Assembly (NCBI RefSeq): GCF_032854445.1
Contig: NC_088305.1
Location: 17,409,717-17,473,716 of the forward strand
Direction: 5' to 3'
DNA from: Liolophura sinensis
Taxonomy: Eukaryota; Mollusca; Polyplacophora; Chitonida; Chitonidae
Length of the DNA stretch: 64,000 nucleotides
The translations under genes and the position numbers were made by a program. Under the pieces are notes generated by a model, which was not told the DNA's origin, did not search any database, and saw only the letters and a list, made by a program, of their open reading frames with translations. Below are positions 1 through 11,304 of this stretch, piece by piece. The number at the start of each line of letters is the position of its first letter. Position 1 is the first letter of the stretch.

Positions 1-2528
1 AACTTTGTATACCGCCATACTTATCACAAGTGAATTCAGTAACAATCCTATGATGTTGGGGGATTTAAAAAGAAACAACTTTGGAAAAAAAAAACAAATA
101 TGTTACATGTAGATTAGTCTAACCAAGGAGCTTTATCGCCAGGTAAACGTAACTATAGAACAGCAGAAGATCACTATGTGACACATCACCATCAGCCATT
201 GTAACTACAATATGTGGAGGCAATCTTTCGTGTCACGTTTGATTTTCGAAAGAAAAATCTCGATTTAAACAAATGATTGTGTATTAATCTGCTCAAAAAT
301 GGATTAGATGCGTTGTGCAAATTCGGGAATTGGTATGAATGTGATTTTCTTTACTTAAAACAGTAAAAAATTATTTATTTTTTTGTCATTCGGCAGCGAC
401 AAAGTATCTGCACCTTCACTGCACCCCCCCTCCTCTCATACTCACTACCCACTTGGGATAATTTATTGATAGAATTTCATTTGTGATTTAACAATAAAAC
501 TGATGTATGGAATACTTCTTTGTAAGTGATGTTTAGTTTTAGTAAATTAATTTGTATCCATGCTGTGTTTATTGATTGATTAATCAGTGTTTTAAATCAA
601 CATCCTGTCATTAGCAGTTTACCTGCCCGTACAGGAACACGTGCTTCCAACCACGCTTGCCATAATGGGATCCAAGCTCACGAGATATCGTCCAATGAGG
701 GGCCGTCGATCTGATTCGGTCTCTATTGTTAGGAAAATGTGCAATGTAGAGTACCGTAGCAAGTTTCAGTTTTACTTAAACCATTTTCCAGAAAATGTTT
801 TCACACGGTTGAACTAAGATCGATATAATGAATCCAGTATCATCTTGCGTCATTTGATGGCAGTTGCCACAGTTCTCGATGTTAAGAAGCGTATCAGTGT
901 ATACAAGGAAATAAAAGTTAAATGTGCAACAAAATGTTTGCACTGCCTGGCTAACTCTACACATTGTTAGTAAACTTCACTGGAAACAGGAGTTACATAT
1001 AACGCTACCAACATACCCACAGGGCTTCGAGTGCACAAAGGCTAGCAATAACATTATGGTAACAGGGTTATGGGAATGAATGAAGAACACAAATCCTCCT
1101 TTCGACTGCTTCAGCTTACCACATAACTTATCATAGATCTAGAAGTGGCTTTTCACGAGGCTTACGCAAATAATTCGCTATGGATTACACGTTGATTGAA
1201 AGCGCCTCGAGCACTTAAGACTAGCCTCTACTTGCAAGTGAGGAAATAAGGGCCTTTTCAGAAAAGCTTAATCCTCTGCTCTCCTCCCGGAGTATTGAGC
1301 AAGCCCTGCGTGCTCCACGTAATGGGTTGGATGAGCGGATACACGTGTGCGAGCGGTACAATATCACAGGTGTACTTTGTCAGTGGCAAGTCAAGTTTCT
1401 GAGACGACCAGTCATTTGACTTGCGCATAGCATTTTTTCATCGCAAGAAACAGGGTTGAATTTAATAAACCTGCGAGGAAGTCAAAATCAAAGTCTTTAG
1501 GGAAAACGTTTCTAGATGAAACTTTCCACCGTCATATGTCGGAAATACTCTTGCAAATTTTACCTGGCAGGTTTAGCAACCTTCTACTCTCACAAAAATT
1601 GATTAAATCTTTCGCCCTATTTTCTAAATAAGTTACTGCATATAGTTATACTGACAGACAGTTTTCGCACTTTTCTTGTAATTTCGGGACGAAGAATCAT
1701 GTTTTTAATGCGTACCCATTCTGAAGTTCCCCAATTTCTCTTCTTGAACGACGGATTCATTAGTTCCACATGATTATTTTTACTTATCTTTTTATAGGTA
1801 TCACTTACTGACTTATTTTCCAGTCCTTATCGCTTATTGGAAACAAGATCTAACGAAAAATGGGTAGGATGGAATGTGTAAAATGCTGTTCCATTTAACG
1901 CCAGGATAGAGCTCACAATACACTTTGTCTATACCCTTTTATATATTAAGGTGTACAGGATGCACAGGTGCTAACCTCTTGTTACGTAATGATTATGTGT
2001 TCAGATTACATTGATCATAATCGATAACCAAACTACATTCTCTGGTAATCATTGAAGTTCATAAAATTCGGAATTGATGTGTTGAATATATATTTCTCAA
2101 ATGTATTAATGATTAAGTTTAATTACTATCCTAACAAGGAATCCTACTGATTGGAAATCCTGGCCCTTGAACACACAGTCTTCATGACCCTTTTCAGGCA
2201 CAGAGTATGTTATCGTATTGACAACATATTACCCCACATCGTGAATTACATAATCTATGTCAGCTATTAATTGTTAAATAGCTTGACTGTTATTTCTTGA
2301 CATCCAGTTATATTTGGAGGTATGCATCTAGTCGCAATAAAGGAGTACTTCATGCTAAATGTCAGCGCAAACTTAAAATATAGCTTCAGAAGGTTATATT
2401 TTCAAGCTCTTTTTTTACAAATAAATTTGGGCATTACCCTAGCCTAAGTTATGGTAGATTATTCAAATATATTATTCCTGATACTGTTACGTCACCAGTT
2501 GATAGAAATAATGACGTGACGTTAAATG
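1..2528. other. Unassigned non-coding DNA
   Basis: No open frame longer than about 60 codons and no recognisable protein, RNA gene or repeat was seen here. The composition is AT-rich with scattered A and T runs and a short C-run near 424. It is most simply intergenic or intronic sequence. Confidence 0.6.
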
Positions 2529-2996
2529 GCATATATGGCACCGCAGTTCGCTACAGTTCGGCCCATTATCCCGTGAGTATAGTAATTGCATATATGGCAC
2601 CGCAGTTCGCTACAGTTCGGCCCATTATCCGTGAGTATAGTAATTGCATATATGGCACCGCAGTTCGCTACAGTTCAGCCCATTATCCGTGAGTATAGTA
2701 ATTGCATATATGGCACCGCAGTTCGCTACAGTTCGGCCCATTATCCGTGAGTATAGTAATTGCATATATGGCACCGCAGTTCGCTACAGTTCGGCCCATT
2801 ACCCCGTGACTATAGTAATTGCATATATGGCACCGCAGTTCGCTACAGTTCGGCCCATTATCCGTGAGTATAGTAATTGCATATATGGCACCGCAGTTCG
2901 CTACAGTTCAGCCCATTATCCCGTGAGTATAGTAATTGCATATATGGCACCGCAGTCAGCTACAGTTCGATCCATTATCCCGTGACTATAGTAATG
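2529..2996. repeat. 58/59-bp tandem array, 8 copies
   Basis: Eight head-to-tail units start at 2529, 2588, 2646, 2704, 2762, 2821, 2879 and 2938. Each begins GCATATATGGCACCGCAG. Lengths alternate between 58 and 59 because one C is present or absent before GTGAG. The units are nearly identical; the last is the most diverged (CAGTCAGC, TTCGATCC). The 113-codon open frame across it is a by-product of the repeat. The reading frame slips at each 58-bp unit, so it is not a repeated peptide under selection. Confidence 0.95.
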
Positions 2997-3459
2997 TAGC
3001 TGGGCAAATCAAACCAGCCACAGACCGCTCATAAATCAGGCACTTACCTACATACACACAATTTTTTTTCAAACAAGCAAATAGTGTCACGACTGTCAGT
3101 TTTCACAAGCAAGTTATACGTCTTGTTTGCTTGATTGCCGCCTGGTCCGTCTCCACAAGATATTTCATACAGGGAAATTTTTTTTATAGTTTTCAGCGCA
3201 AAGTTTTGTTGTCAAGATAGAATGTATGAGCATTACCAATTCTGCTAAAGCTGGCAGCGTCTAAGACGCAACTATTTATTAATTTACATTAACAGTTAGA
3301 ATAAGATGCTAACCAACATAAATTCACACAAGGCTTTGTTTCACTGGATATGTCTGACTGTTTGCCAATTATCACACTTCCGTTGCTACTCTGGCTTTAC
3401 TCTCTATGCTGTAGTCTTAAATTTATATTCTGCAACCTGAGTATGGTCTTATGTTTCCG

Positions 3460-3558
3460 AGCCCGGTTTCCACCCACCATAATGCTGGCCGCCGTCCTAT
3501 AAGTGAAATATTCTTGAATGGGGCGTAAAACATCAATCAATTTAATAAATACATAAAA
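3460..3558 (+). repeat. SINE family 1, 3' fragment
   Basis: This is the 3' body of the window's commonest SINE: CCACCATAATGCTGGCCGCC, then AAGTGAAATATTCTTGA, a GGCGTAAAACATCAATCAA stretch and an A/T-rich tail. The tRNA-like head is missing, as expected for a 5'-truncated insertion. Confidence 0.85.
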
Positions 3559-3691
3559 TTAATATTGAAGTCGAATAAAGCGTTGCTCTGGGCGTATTCA
3601 GACCCATGATTTGCTGACCACTTAACCTCTACCAACATTCTGCGCATATTTATATGTCATTTGAGTAAGTTCTTCACTAACTTGCCAAACG

Positions 3692-3802
3692 GTCAGTGGT
3701 TCACCCCGGGTTTCTCCCGAACACAAAAACTATCGCTAGCGTGTCAGTAAAAATGTTGGATATGGCGTAAAACAAACTAGTACATAAATAAATAAAACGC
3801 TC
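3692..3802 (+). repeat. Diverged SINE family 1 fragment (probable)
   Basis: CCCCGGGTTTCTCCCGAACA, then a degenerate GCTAGCG...GTCAGTAAAAATGTTGGATATGGCGTAAAACA and AAATAAATAAA follow the order of the SINE 3' half, with many substitutions. It would be an old copy next to the better one at 3460. Confidence 0.45.
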
Positions 3803-4500
3803 ATCAGGTAAGTAGCATGCTCGAATGTCGCTCACGCTGTTCCATTGGACGCTTTAAGTCAGAAGGGTTGCCTATCACATGGCCAAGGGCAGTGTGTTTC
3901 CCAGAACTCGTCCCAGTTTTGTCCATTTTGTTTAAGCGATTCATGTTTTCAAGGAATTCCCCGAAAGTTAATTATAAACTACATTTTTCACTACATTCTT
4001 CGAAGAGAATATTCCTGCATGTTATGTACAAACTTCTCTGCGCGCGAGACCCTGGAATCACACCGTATTCGTATAAGACACGTGTGTTTGTGACAGGGGA
4101 GGGCAAATTGTCCATAGAACTGTAAGTACCCAGCTTAACCCTATTCACCTGTACTCAGCCCGCCCACCACTTCAACTGGAACTATAATCTCCATAACCCA
4201 AGGGACTTGACCCTAGGTGGACACAACTGTCTGCTAAGCCGTGGTCCCTATTCATTTAGATGAAGGTCAGTTAACTTCCCCGGCTTGCTATACTGAACAT
4301 TAAATTCACGACGAACACCATAAAACGTAAAATTATCGATCGCATTACGACGGTCCCGGTGGACGGCCCAATATGTATTGTTACAATGGTGACTGTGTCT
4401 GAGAAAACTCTGTGCCTGAGATAACGATGGACAGTCCCTTCGGTTATAACATTTATTTTTGGTAAGGATACATCTTGTGCGTTGATCTGGCGACAACCCT

Positions 4501-4609
4501 GCCGATGGTGTGTTCGGTTTTCTCTGACCATAATGATGGCCCTGATCGCATGAATGAAATATTCTTGAGTACGGCGCAAAACATTCATCAAATAAATAAA
4601 TAAGTAAAT
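4501..4609 (+). repeat. SINE family 1, 3' fragment
   Basis: GTTCGGTTTTCTCTGACCAT, ATGATGGCC, GAAATATTCTTGAGTACGGC and an AAATAAATAAATAAG tail identify a 5'-truncated copy. The minus-strand open frames over it are shadows of the repeat. Confidence 0.8.
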
Positions 4610-5953
4610 ATGTACGTGACTGTGCCAAGCGGTCTGATTCTAGAATACCCCCACCTACGAAATGCATGTTGTATTTATCCCTCCAGTGACGTGTACGCTG
4701 TCCCCTGTAATAATTATGCAGTGGAAGCCAATGACGTCATCAGTTTAACATATATCTGTGATGGTACTATCTGTACACTTGACAGCCTGACATTATATCT
4801 CATCTATTTATTCTGTAATATGTCACCCTGTCCAAACATGACCAAGTCACTTCCTCGTGCTCTTACAGAAAGTTTGAGTAATTTCCGAAGTGCACATGTA
4901 CTCATCCAACGATGCCCGATTTCTGTGTAATTTCTACTCTATCACAGAACTGGATGTTTCGCTTGCAGCTGTTACTTATTGCTGGCCATTTTTAATGCTT
5001 GTTGTCACAGTATAGACCACCGCTAAAATCCTTAAATGATTTTGTGATACGAGTAGAAAAGACGAAATCCACTAACTCCGCCTGTATATTAAGAAACATA
5101 TTGTGTTTCTGGCGCTATATTTAGTTACTGGACAGAACTTGTCTGACAGGTGTCATCGAAACTTGTGATTTTGCAATCAAAGGTTGAATATGCTTTGGTG
5201 ATCGACCTAATGGACGCCATCTAAGATCACAGCTGGCGGGTTCTAAGTAAGTACAACATGTCAGGACATCTTACATCAGCCCAGAACTAAGACGGACATT
5301 TACCCGTGGGTAATTATGGGTATTCCTGTCAGTTATTAAGGGCCCCTCATCAGAAATAGAGATTACCCTACTAGATAATCCAGGGGTTACTGGATGTAAC
5401 TGTACTGCACATATGTAAAACGTACAGGCCTCCACACCGACACTACAACCACACCGTCCTCTCCCACGCCCACCTGCTTAGCTGGTGCTATTATCTCCAT
5501 TATTATACAGGGATTATTCCCCGGGTGGTGACCCAACAATTCAACAATGTCACAACAGCTTCTAACATCCAAAGGCAGACATGCCATGCATTGATCAAGA
5601 GGGGATTTATACAAATAGAACGGCTAAAAAGGCATCGCTAACACATGGAGATTACGCCACGAATAGTATACTTGTTATTCTATTAAAACGCGTGTGAAAG
5701 ATAGTGAGTGTGGGGAATCAAAAGCGATACAAACCAAGCATGGATTTTGTTCTGTATCATTTTAAACGTATGAACAAAGAGGAGGGAACCAGAACTATTG
5801 TGTATGATTTTTAAAACAGTGACAAAGAAAATGAATATTCAAATTTTAACCACAACGCTAACAAAGCTAGCCACCTAGCCATTATTTCAGTTTTGTGCAT
5901 TAGGACTCCAAATCATAGGCGTTGTAGGAGGCTTCTGAGGTCGTGTGCGTATA
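4610..5953. other. Unassigned non-coding DNA
   Basis: Only short open frames on both strands, none with a recognisable motif. A palindromic TGACGTCA octamer lies near 4733. No repeat was found. Confidence 0.5.
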
Positions 5954-6203
5954 GGCGCCTCCGTGGCTCAGTTGGTTAGCGCGCTAGCGAAGCGTTATGA
6001 TCCAGAGGCCTCTCACCAATGCGGTCGCTGTGAGTTCATGTCCAGCTCATGCTGGATTCCTCTCCGGCACGTAAGTGGGAAGGTTTTACAGCAACTTGCG
6101 CATTGGGGCTCTGCGGTTTCCCCCGGGCTCTGCTCGGTTTGCTCCCACCATAATGCTGGCCGCCGTCGTATAGGTAAAATATTCTCGAGTACATCAATCA
6201 AAT
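5954..6203 (+). repeat. SINE family 1, copy with tRNA-like head
   Basis: This copy keeps the tRNA-derived head. A box A-like TGGCTCAGTTGGTTAGCGCG starts at about 5964 and a degraded box B-like GAGTTCATGTCC lies near 6031. The conserved middle (TCATGCTGGATTCCTCTCCG), the CCACCATAATGCTGG block and a shortened tail follow. Box A and box B are the internal RNA polymerase III promoter of tRNA-derived SINEs. The box B mismatches and lost tail suggest it is inactive. Confidence 0.9.
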
Positions 6204-6587
6204 CGTGTGCATAAATCTCTGTCGTGATGAGCACAGCTCGTGCTGATATGTCACAGCTCTTGGCGCGTATTTGATTGTTTGCTATTTTGAATCCTGTGTG
6301 CTATGTGGCGACTTTAACCAACGTCACAAGTTTTTGAATTTAACTTCTTACTATTGCCAAATCCCATGTTTAGTAACGGCCGGTGTCTACGACGACCCTA
6401 GGTTTTCTGAGCCAGGGTGTTTATTGCCTGTGATAAAATGTAATCCTATTCTGCATGTAAATGAGAAAGCCCTCTTTCTGTCGGCAAACACTTTTTCTGT
6501 GACAAATACATGCCTCCTTAGCTTACTTAAGGCAAACTTATAAAAATGGAGCCTCCAGAGAAATAATTTCGCTGGGAAATGCTCTAT

Positions 6588-6632
6588 ACTTGGCGTATGG
6601 CGTAAAACACCAATCAAATAAATAAATAAATT
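6588..6632 (+). repeat. SINE family 1 tail remnant
   Basis: GGCGTATGGCGTAAAACACC, CAATCAAATAAATAAATAAA: only the terminal block and A/T tail of the SINE are left. Confidence 0.55.
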
Positions 6633-6799
6633 AATCCCAACCCTGTTGACGGAATTTTCAACATTTCCTTACTCCCCGTTTTTCAGTTTTCCCGCACAAC
6701 TAAGAACATGCTGTTGAAAACTTGTAAAAAAAAAAAGCTCAGGTTTTGAAAACAGATTCGGCACTATTAGCCATGAAGAAGGGCAGTTTTTTGTTGTCA

Positions 6800-7775
6800 A
6801 AGATGTGGAAGCTTTCCAATTCCTCTTTCAAACTGGATGTGGACCTCTGTAACACGTCTTGAATAGTGGACTTCATGGCTGGTGAGTTGAGAACGATCAG
6901 CGCCTTTTTAAAAACTGGGATATGCCTGTCAGTTCAGGAGGACAATTCAGTCTCGATATCAAATCCTCTATCTGTCATTAATCCCTCACCAGAGTTTGGC
7001 TTACTCAACAAACCGCATAAGTTGGTAGTAATGCATTTGTCTGAGGCTCGACCTCCACAAGCACCAGAGACATAGCAAATCTCACCCTTCAAGGAAAACT
7101 CCCACAAGCCACTTAAATGTATTTTCATGTTTGTTGTTTGACCACATTTGTTTCCGTGACATTAAATGAGAAGGATGCTGTTTGTACCATTCTGTGCGAT
7201 CAACTATCAGCCTGGTCACAGAGAAGACTTTAGCTTTGTCACTCTGTGTATGCTCCATACCTGCATACTCTGAAATATCAATCAGCTCTTCGGAACTATC
7301 TGCCAGAAATTGAATCCGTGTTACAACAATGTTTGCTTAGATGACTAGCTGCCAACAACCTGCGGATGGCAGTGGGTTTCTCCCGTGCTCCGCTTGGTTT
7401 CCTCCCACCATAATTCTGGCCGCCGTCGTATAAGTGAAATATTCTTGAGTACGGCGTAAAATATCAATCAAATAAATAAATCAAATCAAATAGATGACTA
7501 GCAGCTACTCCAAGTTGTCGAGAGAGATCGAATAAGGGCACATTTATCTTTAATCGTACTAGGATGACAAACAATTGCTCTCCTAAAGAAAGTTTAGATC
7601 TTCCTCCTTGCCTTGCAGTATGCTTTTTTTAAAAGTTTTCTTTCCGTCCCAGTAAACCTGCTCTTAAGCATCTTCTTCAAGGAATTCACAGAGAGCCCCA
7701 AAAATCACATAATTTGGTAGCCCAGTATATCTTCGGCAAGTTTCATCAAGTTTTAAAAAGATTAATACTCAGTGA
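6800..7775 (-). pseudogene. DDE_Tnp_4-type transposase relic, split by a SINE
   Basis: Read on the minus strand, the pieces follow the order of a DDE_Tnp_4 superfamily transposase (PIF/Harbinger-like or the THAP-associated relatives). An N-terminal segment RYTGLPNYVIFGALCEFL lies at about 7682-7747. A helix-turn-helix-like block KLSLGEQLFVILVRLKIN...DLSRQLGVAASH lies at about 7493-7600. The catalytic region has VDRTEWYKQHPSHLMSR followed by WSNNKHENTFK (about 7110-7207), then ASDKCIT (near 7036) and MTDRGFDIETELS (near 6970). Candidate acidic residues are the D of VDRTE, the D of SDK and the D of TDRGF. Frameshifts near 7100 and 7330 and a stop after ETELSS show it is dead. A SINE (7350-7490) sits inside. 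DDE transposases cut and paste DNA in the nucleus. The superfamily call is good; the clade is not resolved. Confidence 0.75.
7350..7490 (+). mobile_element. SINE family 1 insertion with 12-bp target duplication
   Basis: A 5'-truncated SINE body, from AACAACCTGCGGATGGC to the AAATAAATAAATC tail, is bracketed by identical TAGATGACTAGC at 7338-7349 and 7491-7502. That is a target-site duplication typical of LINE-mobilised SINEs. Removing the insert joins the two parts of the surrounding transposase relic, so the SINE landed in an existing transposon. Confidence 0.93.
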
Positions 7776-7838
7776 TTTAGGTTTGAAATTATTATTCCCT
7801 GCCTCCCGTTGTATATTTTTGTCCCTTGAACCTTTTAT

Positions 7839-9743
7839 GACTTGTGTGACCTATTCATAACCAACTATGTTGAATGTACTTTTCATGTGACTAAACACGT
7901 AGTCATGGTCAAAGTACTCCAGTGACGGGAATCAGCAGTTCTGGTACCATAAAACAAAATTAACAGACTTGTGTGACCTATTCATAACCAACTATGTTGA
8001 ATGTACTTTTCATGTGGCTAAACACGTAGTCATGGTCAAAGTACTCCAGTGACGGGAATCAGCAGTTCTGGTACCATAAAACAAAATTAACAGACTTGTG
8101 TGACCTAGTCATAACCAACTATGTTGAATGTACTTTTCATGTGACTAAACACGTAGTCATGGTCAAAGTACTCCAGTGACGGGAATCAGCAGTTCTGGTA
8201 CCATAAAACAAAATTAACAGACTTGTGTGACCTATTCATAACCAACTATGTTGAATGTACTTTTCATGTGACTAAACACGTAGTCATGGTCAAAGTACTC
8301 CAGTGACGGGAATCAGCAGTTCTGGTACCATAAAACAAAATTAACAGACTTGTGTGACCTATTCATAACCAACTATGTTGAATGTACTTTTCATGTGGCT
8401 AAACACGTAGTCATGGTCAAAGTACTCCAGTGACGGGAATCAGCAGTTCTGGTACCATAAAACAAAATTAACAGACTTGTGTGACCTATTCATAACCAAC
8501 TATGTTGAATGTACTTTTCATGTGGTTAAACACGTAGTCATGGTCAAAGTGCTCCAGTGACGGGAATCAGCAGTTCTGGTACCATAAAACAAAATTAACA
8601 GACTTGTGTGACCTATTCATAACCAGCTATGTTGAATGTACTTTTCATGTGACTAAACACGTAGTCATGGTCAAAGTGCTCCAGTGACGGGAATCAGCAG
8701 TTCTGGTACCATAAAACAAAATTAACAGACTTGTGTGACCTATTCATAACCAACTATGTTGAATGTACTTTTCATGTGGCTAAACACGTAGTCATGGTCA
8801 AAGTACTCCAGTGACGGGAATCAGCAGTTCTGGTACCATAAAACAAAATTAACAGACTTGTGTGACCTATTCATAACCAACTATGTTGAATGTACTTTTC
8901 ATGTGACTAAACACGTAGTCATGGTCAAAGTGCTCCAGTGACGGGAATCAGCAGTTCTGGTACCATAAAACAAAATTAACAGACTTGTGTGACCTATTCA
9001 TAACCAACTATGTTGAATGTACTTTTCATGTGGCTAAACACGTAGTCATGGTCAAAGTACTCCAGTGACGGGAATCAGCAGTTCTGGTACCATAAAACAA
9101 AATTAACAGACTTGTATGACCTATTCATAACCAACTATGTTGAATGTACTTTTCATGTGGCTAAACACGTAGTCATGGTCAAAGTACTCCAGTGACGGGA
9201 ATCAGCAGTTCTGGTACCATAAAACAAAATTAACAGACTTGTGTGACCTATTCATAACCAACTATGTTGAATGTACTTTTCATGTGGTTAAACACGTAGT
9301 CATGGTCAAAGTGCTCCAGTGACGGGAATCAGCAGTTCTGGTACCATAAAACAAAATGAACAGACTTGTGTGACCTATTCATAACCAACTATGTTGAATG
9401 TACTTTTCATGTGACTAAACACGTAGTCATGGTCAAAGTGCTCCAGTGACGGGAATCAGCAGTTCTGGTACCATAAAACAAAATTAACAGACTTGTGTGA
9501 CCTATTCATAACCAACTATGTTGAATGTACTTTTCATGTGGCTAAACACGTAGTCATGGTCAAAGTACTCCAGTGACGGGAATCAGCAGTTCTGGTACCG
9601 TAAAACAAAATTAACAGACTTGTGTGACCTATTCATAACCAACTATGTTGAATGTACTTTTCATGTGACTAAACACGTAGTCATGGTCAAAGTGCTCCAG
9701 TGACGGGAATCAGCAGTTCTGGTACCATAAAACAAAATTAACA
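7839..9743. repeat. 127-bp satellite, 15 full units with higher-order structure
   Basis: Fifteen units of exactly 127 bp start at 7839, 7966, 8093 and so on to 9617; a partial unit (GACTGGTG) begins at 9744. No indel occurs in the array. Each unit runs from GACTTGTGTGACCTATTC to AAAACAAAATTAACA. Variable sites are few: GTGACT, GTGGCT or GTGGTT before AAACACG; GTACTCC or GTGCTCC; and private changes in units 3, 7, 11, 12 and 14. At the main variable sites, units 5-9 repeat the pattern of units 11-15, giving a 762-bp (six-unit) higher-order period. No hammerhead ribozyme core (CTGANGA with GAAA) is present on either strand, and there is no open frame of note. Confidence 0.98.
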
Positions 9744-9751
9744 GACTGGTG

Positions 9752-11109
9752 TTTAGATACTAATTAGATAACACAATACGCAAGATATACGAAATCTACG
9801 AGTTGCTGAAGTCAGAGACATTTGACGTGTGAAAAAAAACCTCTTTTGGGAATGTGTAAGTTATAACTCTGTTTATCAATTTAAACTTAAATGGCAAGCA
9901 TATGATTCTAAAATTCATAATCATCAGTTTTACACCAAGTAACAGAAGATTAAAATCAGGACACTAGTAGAGTATCCATTGCTATTAATGTTAAGACAAG
10001 CTATGTTTATTCATTCCGGTAACCAACACAGCTGCAGTTTGCTACAGAAGCAAAAAGAACATCAATAACCAAATTGTGTTCAAATTTAAAACCACTGTAC
10101 TTGATGAAATGTATGCATGTGTGTTTGAGGAAGAATATGGAAACATTAAATTCTTACGGTTGCTATATCTGACCCAGTGGTGTTCAGCTCTGACAGTAGC
10201 CATACATGATCAGCAGACTGAGTTTCACCTGGCGTCTACAAAAATCCAAAGAATACATATTTATTAATTAACATAGCACTATTAACATTAAATTCAAATT
10301 CAGTGTAACCAAAAAAATTGTTACACTTTAAAAAGATACCTGTACATTTCATGATGTCTATAAATAGAGTGAAACACAACAGGGGACAAGTTAAAAGTCG
10401 GTGACATGAAACACAAGCTCTACACATGGGTATGTTAGAAATTTATATTCTTGCAAGGAAAATGAAGTTAAAACACTTTTTCCAGCTCATATTGTAAAAG
10501 TCCATAACCTCGGTTTTAACGACAAGTACTCCTTGCCTCGGGTGACATCAGAATTATTAAGAAAACAATGGAATGCTGTATATTGAGCAGAGTTTAACAT
10601 GTTTGAGGGAGGGTGACATCAGTTACCTAAACTGTCATCGACGTAACTGTAATCCCTGTTACTAACACTGCTATAACCTTAAGAAATTAATTTTATTTTT
10701 CCTGTAGTATATAATGTCACAGCAGTATAGATTTTAGAGATAGATATTGGGAAATTAAAGCGATGTAGTCTATTCGCAGAGACAGTAGTGTAGGTTGTTC
10801 TACTGCATTGAATTTGTTCTAACCACTTGTTGGTGCAGTCATTTTAAAACAAATTACTCTCCACAAATTAGTGGTTTCTCGCCGCAATGAAAGCGAAAAA
10901 ACACCGTGAAAATTCGAATTCGACACCCCCGGTCGAAGTCAAACAAAGTTTCCGTCAGATCTGCTAGGGGTCAGGAAACACACCGCAAAAACTACTCGCA
11001 GAAAATTAACTACAATGCCACAAACTCAAACATCCGCCTGCAACAAATGCAGTTGAACGCACTGACTTGAAAATTCGCAGTTCGCAATCTCATAGACCAC
11101 TTCATTATG
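9752..11109. other. Unassigned DNA with a short dispersed repeat
   Basis: No gene recognised. About 10411-10490 (CTCTACACAT...TTCTTGCAAGGAAAATGAAG) resembles 31935-32005 (CTCTACACAT...TTCTTGCAAAGAAAATGAAG), so it is one copy of a low-number dispersed repeat. The rest shows only short open frames. Confidence 0.55.
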
Positions 11110-11303
11110 TGACTGAAAGGTAGAATGTGACAGGGTGGGGTGTCATGTCTGGAGTCATCGGCATAGTACTTCAGTGGCAGCACCACTTAAGCGACGTGGG
11201 CTCGCCGTCACAAGAAGATAAAATAGACGTACACATACCTAGTAAATTCTCGTTGTAATATGATTTAACGATTGTGAAGTTCGACGTTAAACCCTAAATA
11301 TAA
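11110..11303 (+). repeat. SINE family 2, 3' part
   Basis: GAATGTGACAGGGTGGGGTG, TCATGTCTGGAGTCATCGGC, and the end block TTCGACGTTAAACCC match other family 2 copies (25918, 42859). It ends right where the Penelope-like element's shared 3' flank begins. Confidence 0.75.
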
Positions 11304-11304
11304 G

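Noticed and set aside
2644-2985. 113-codon plus-strand open frame as a repeat protein
   Set aside because: It lies wholly inside the 58/59-bp array, and the frame changes at every 58-bp unit, so it encodes different peptides from the same DNA; it is a repeat artefact.
5954-6030. Functional tRNA gene
   Set aside because: The tRNA-like region continues into a SINE body and A/T tail, and no anticodon stem with proper pairing exists.
7839-9743. Satellite as a hammerhead-ribozyme or CRISPR-like array
   Set aside because: The CTGANGA...GAAA core is absent on both strands, and units are uniform with no unique spacers.
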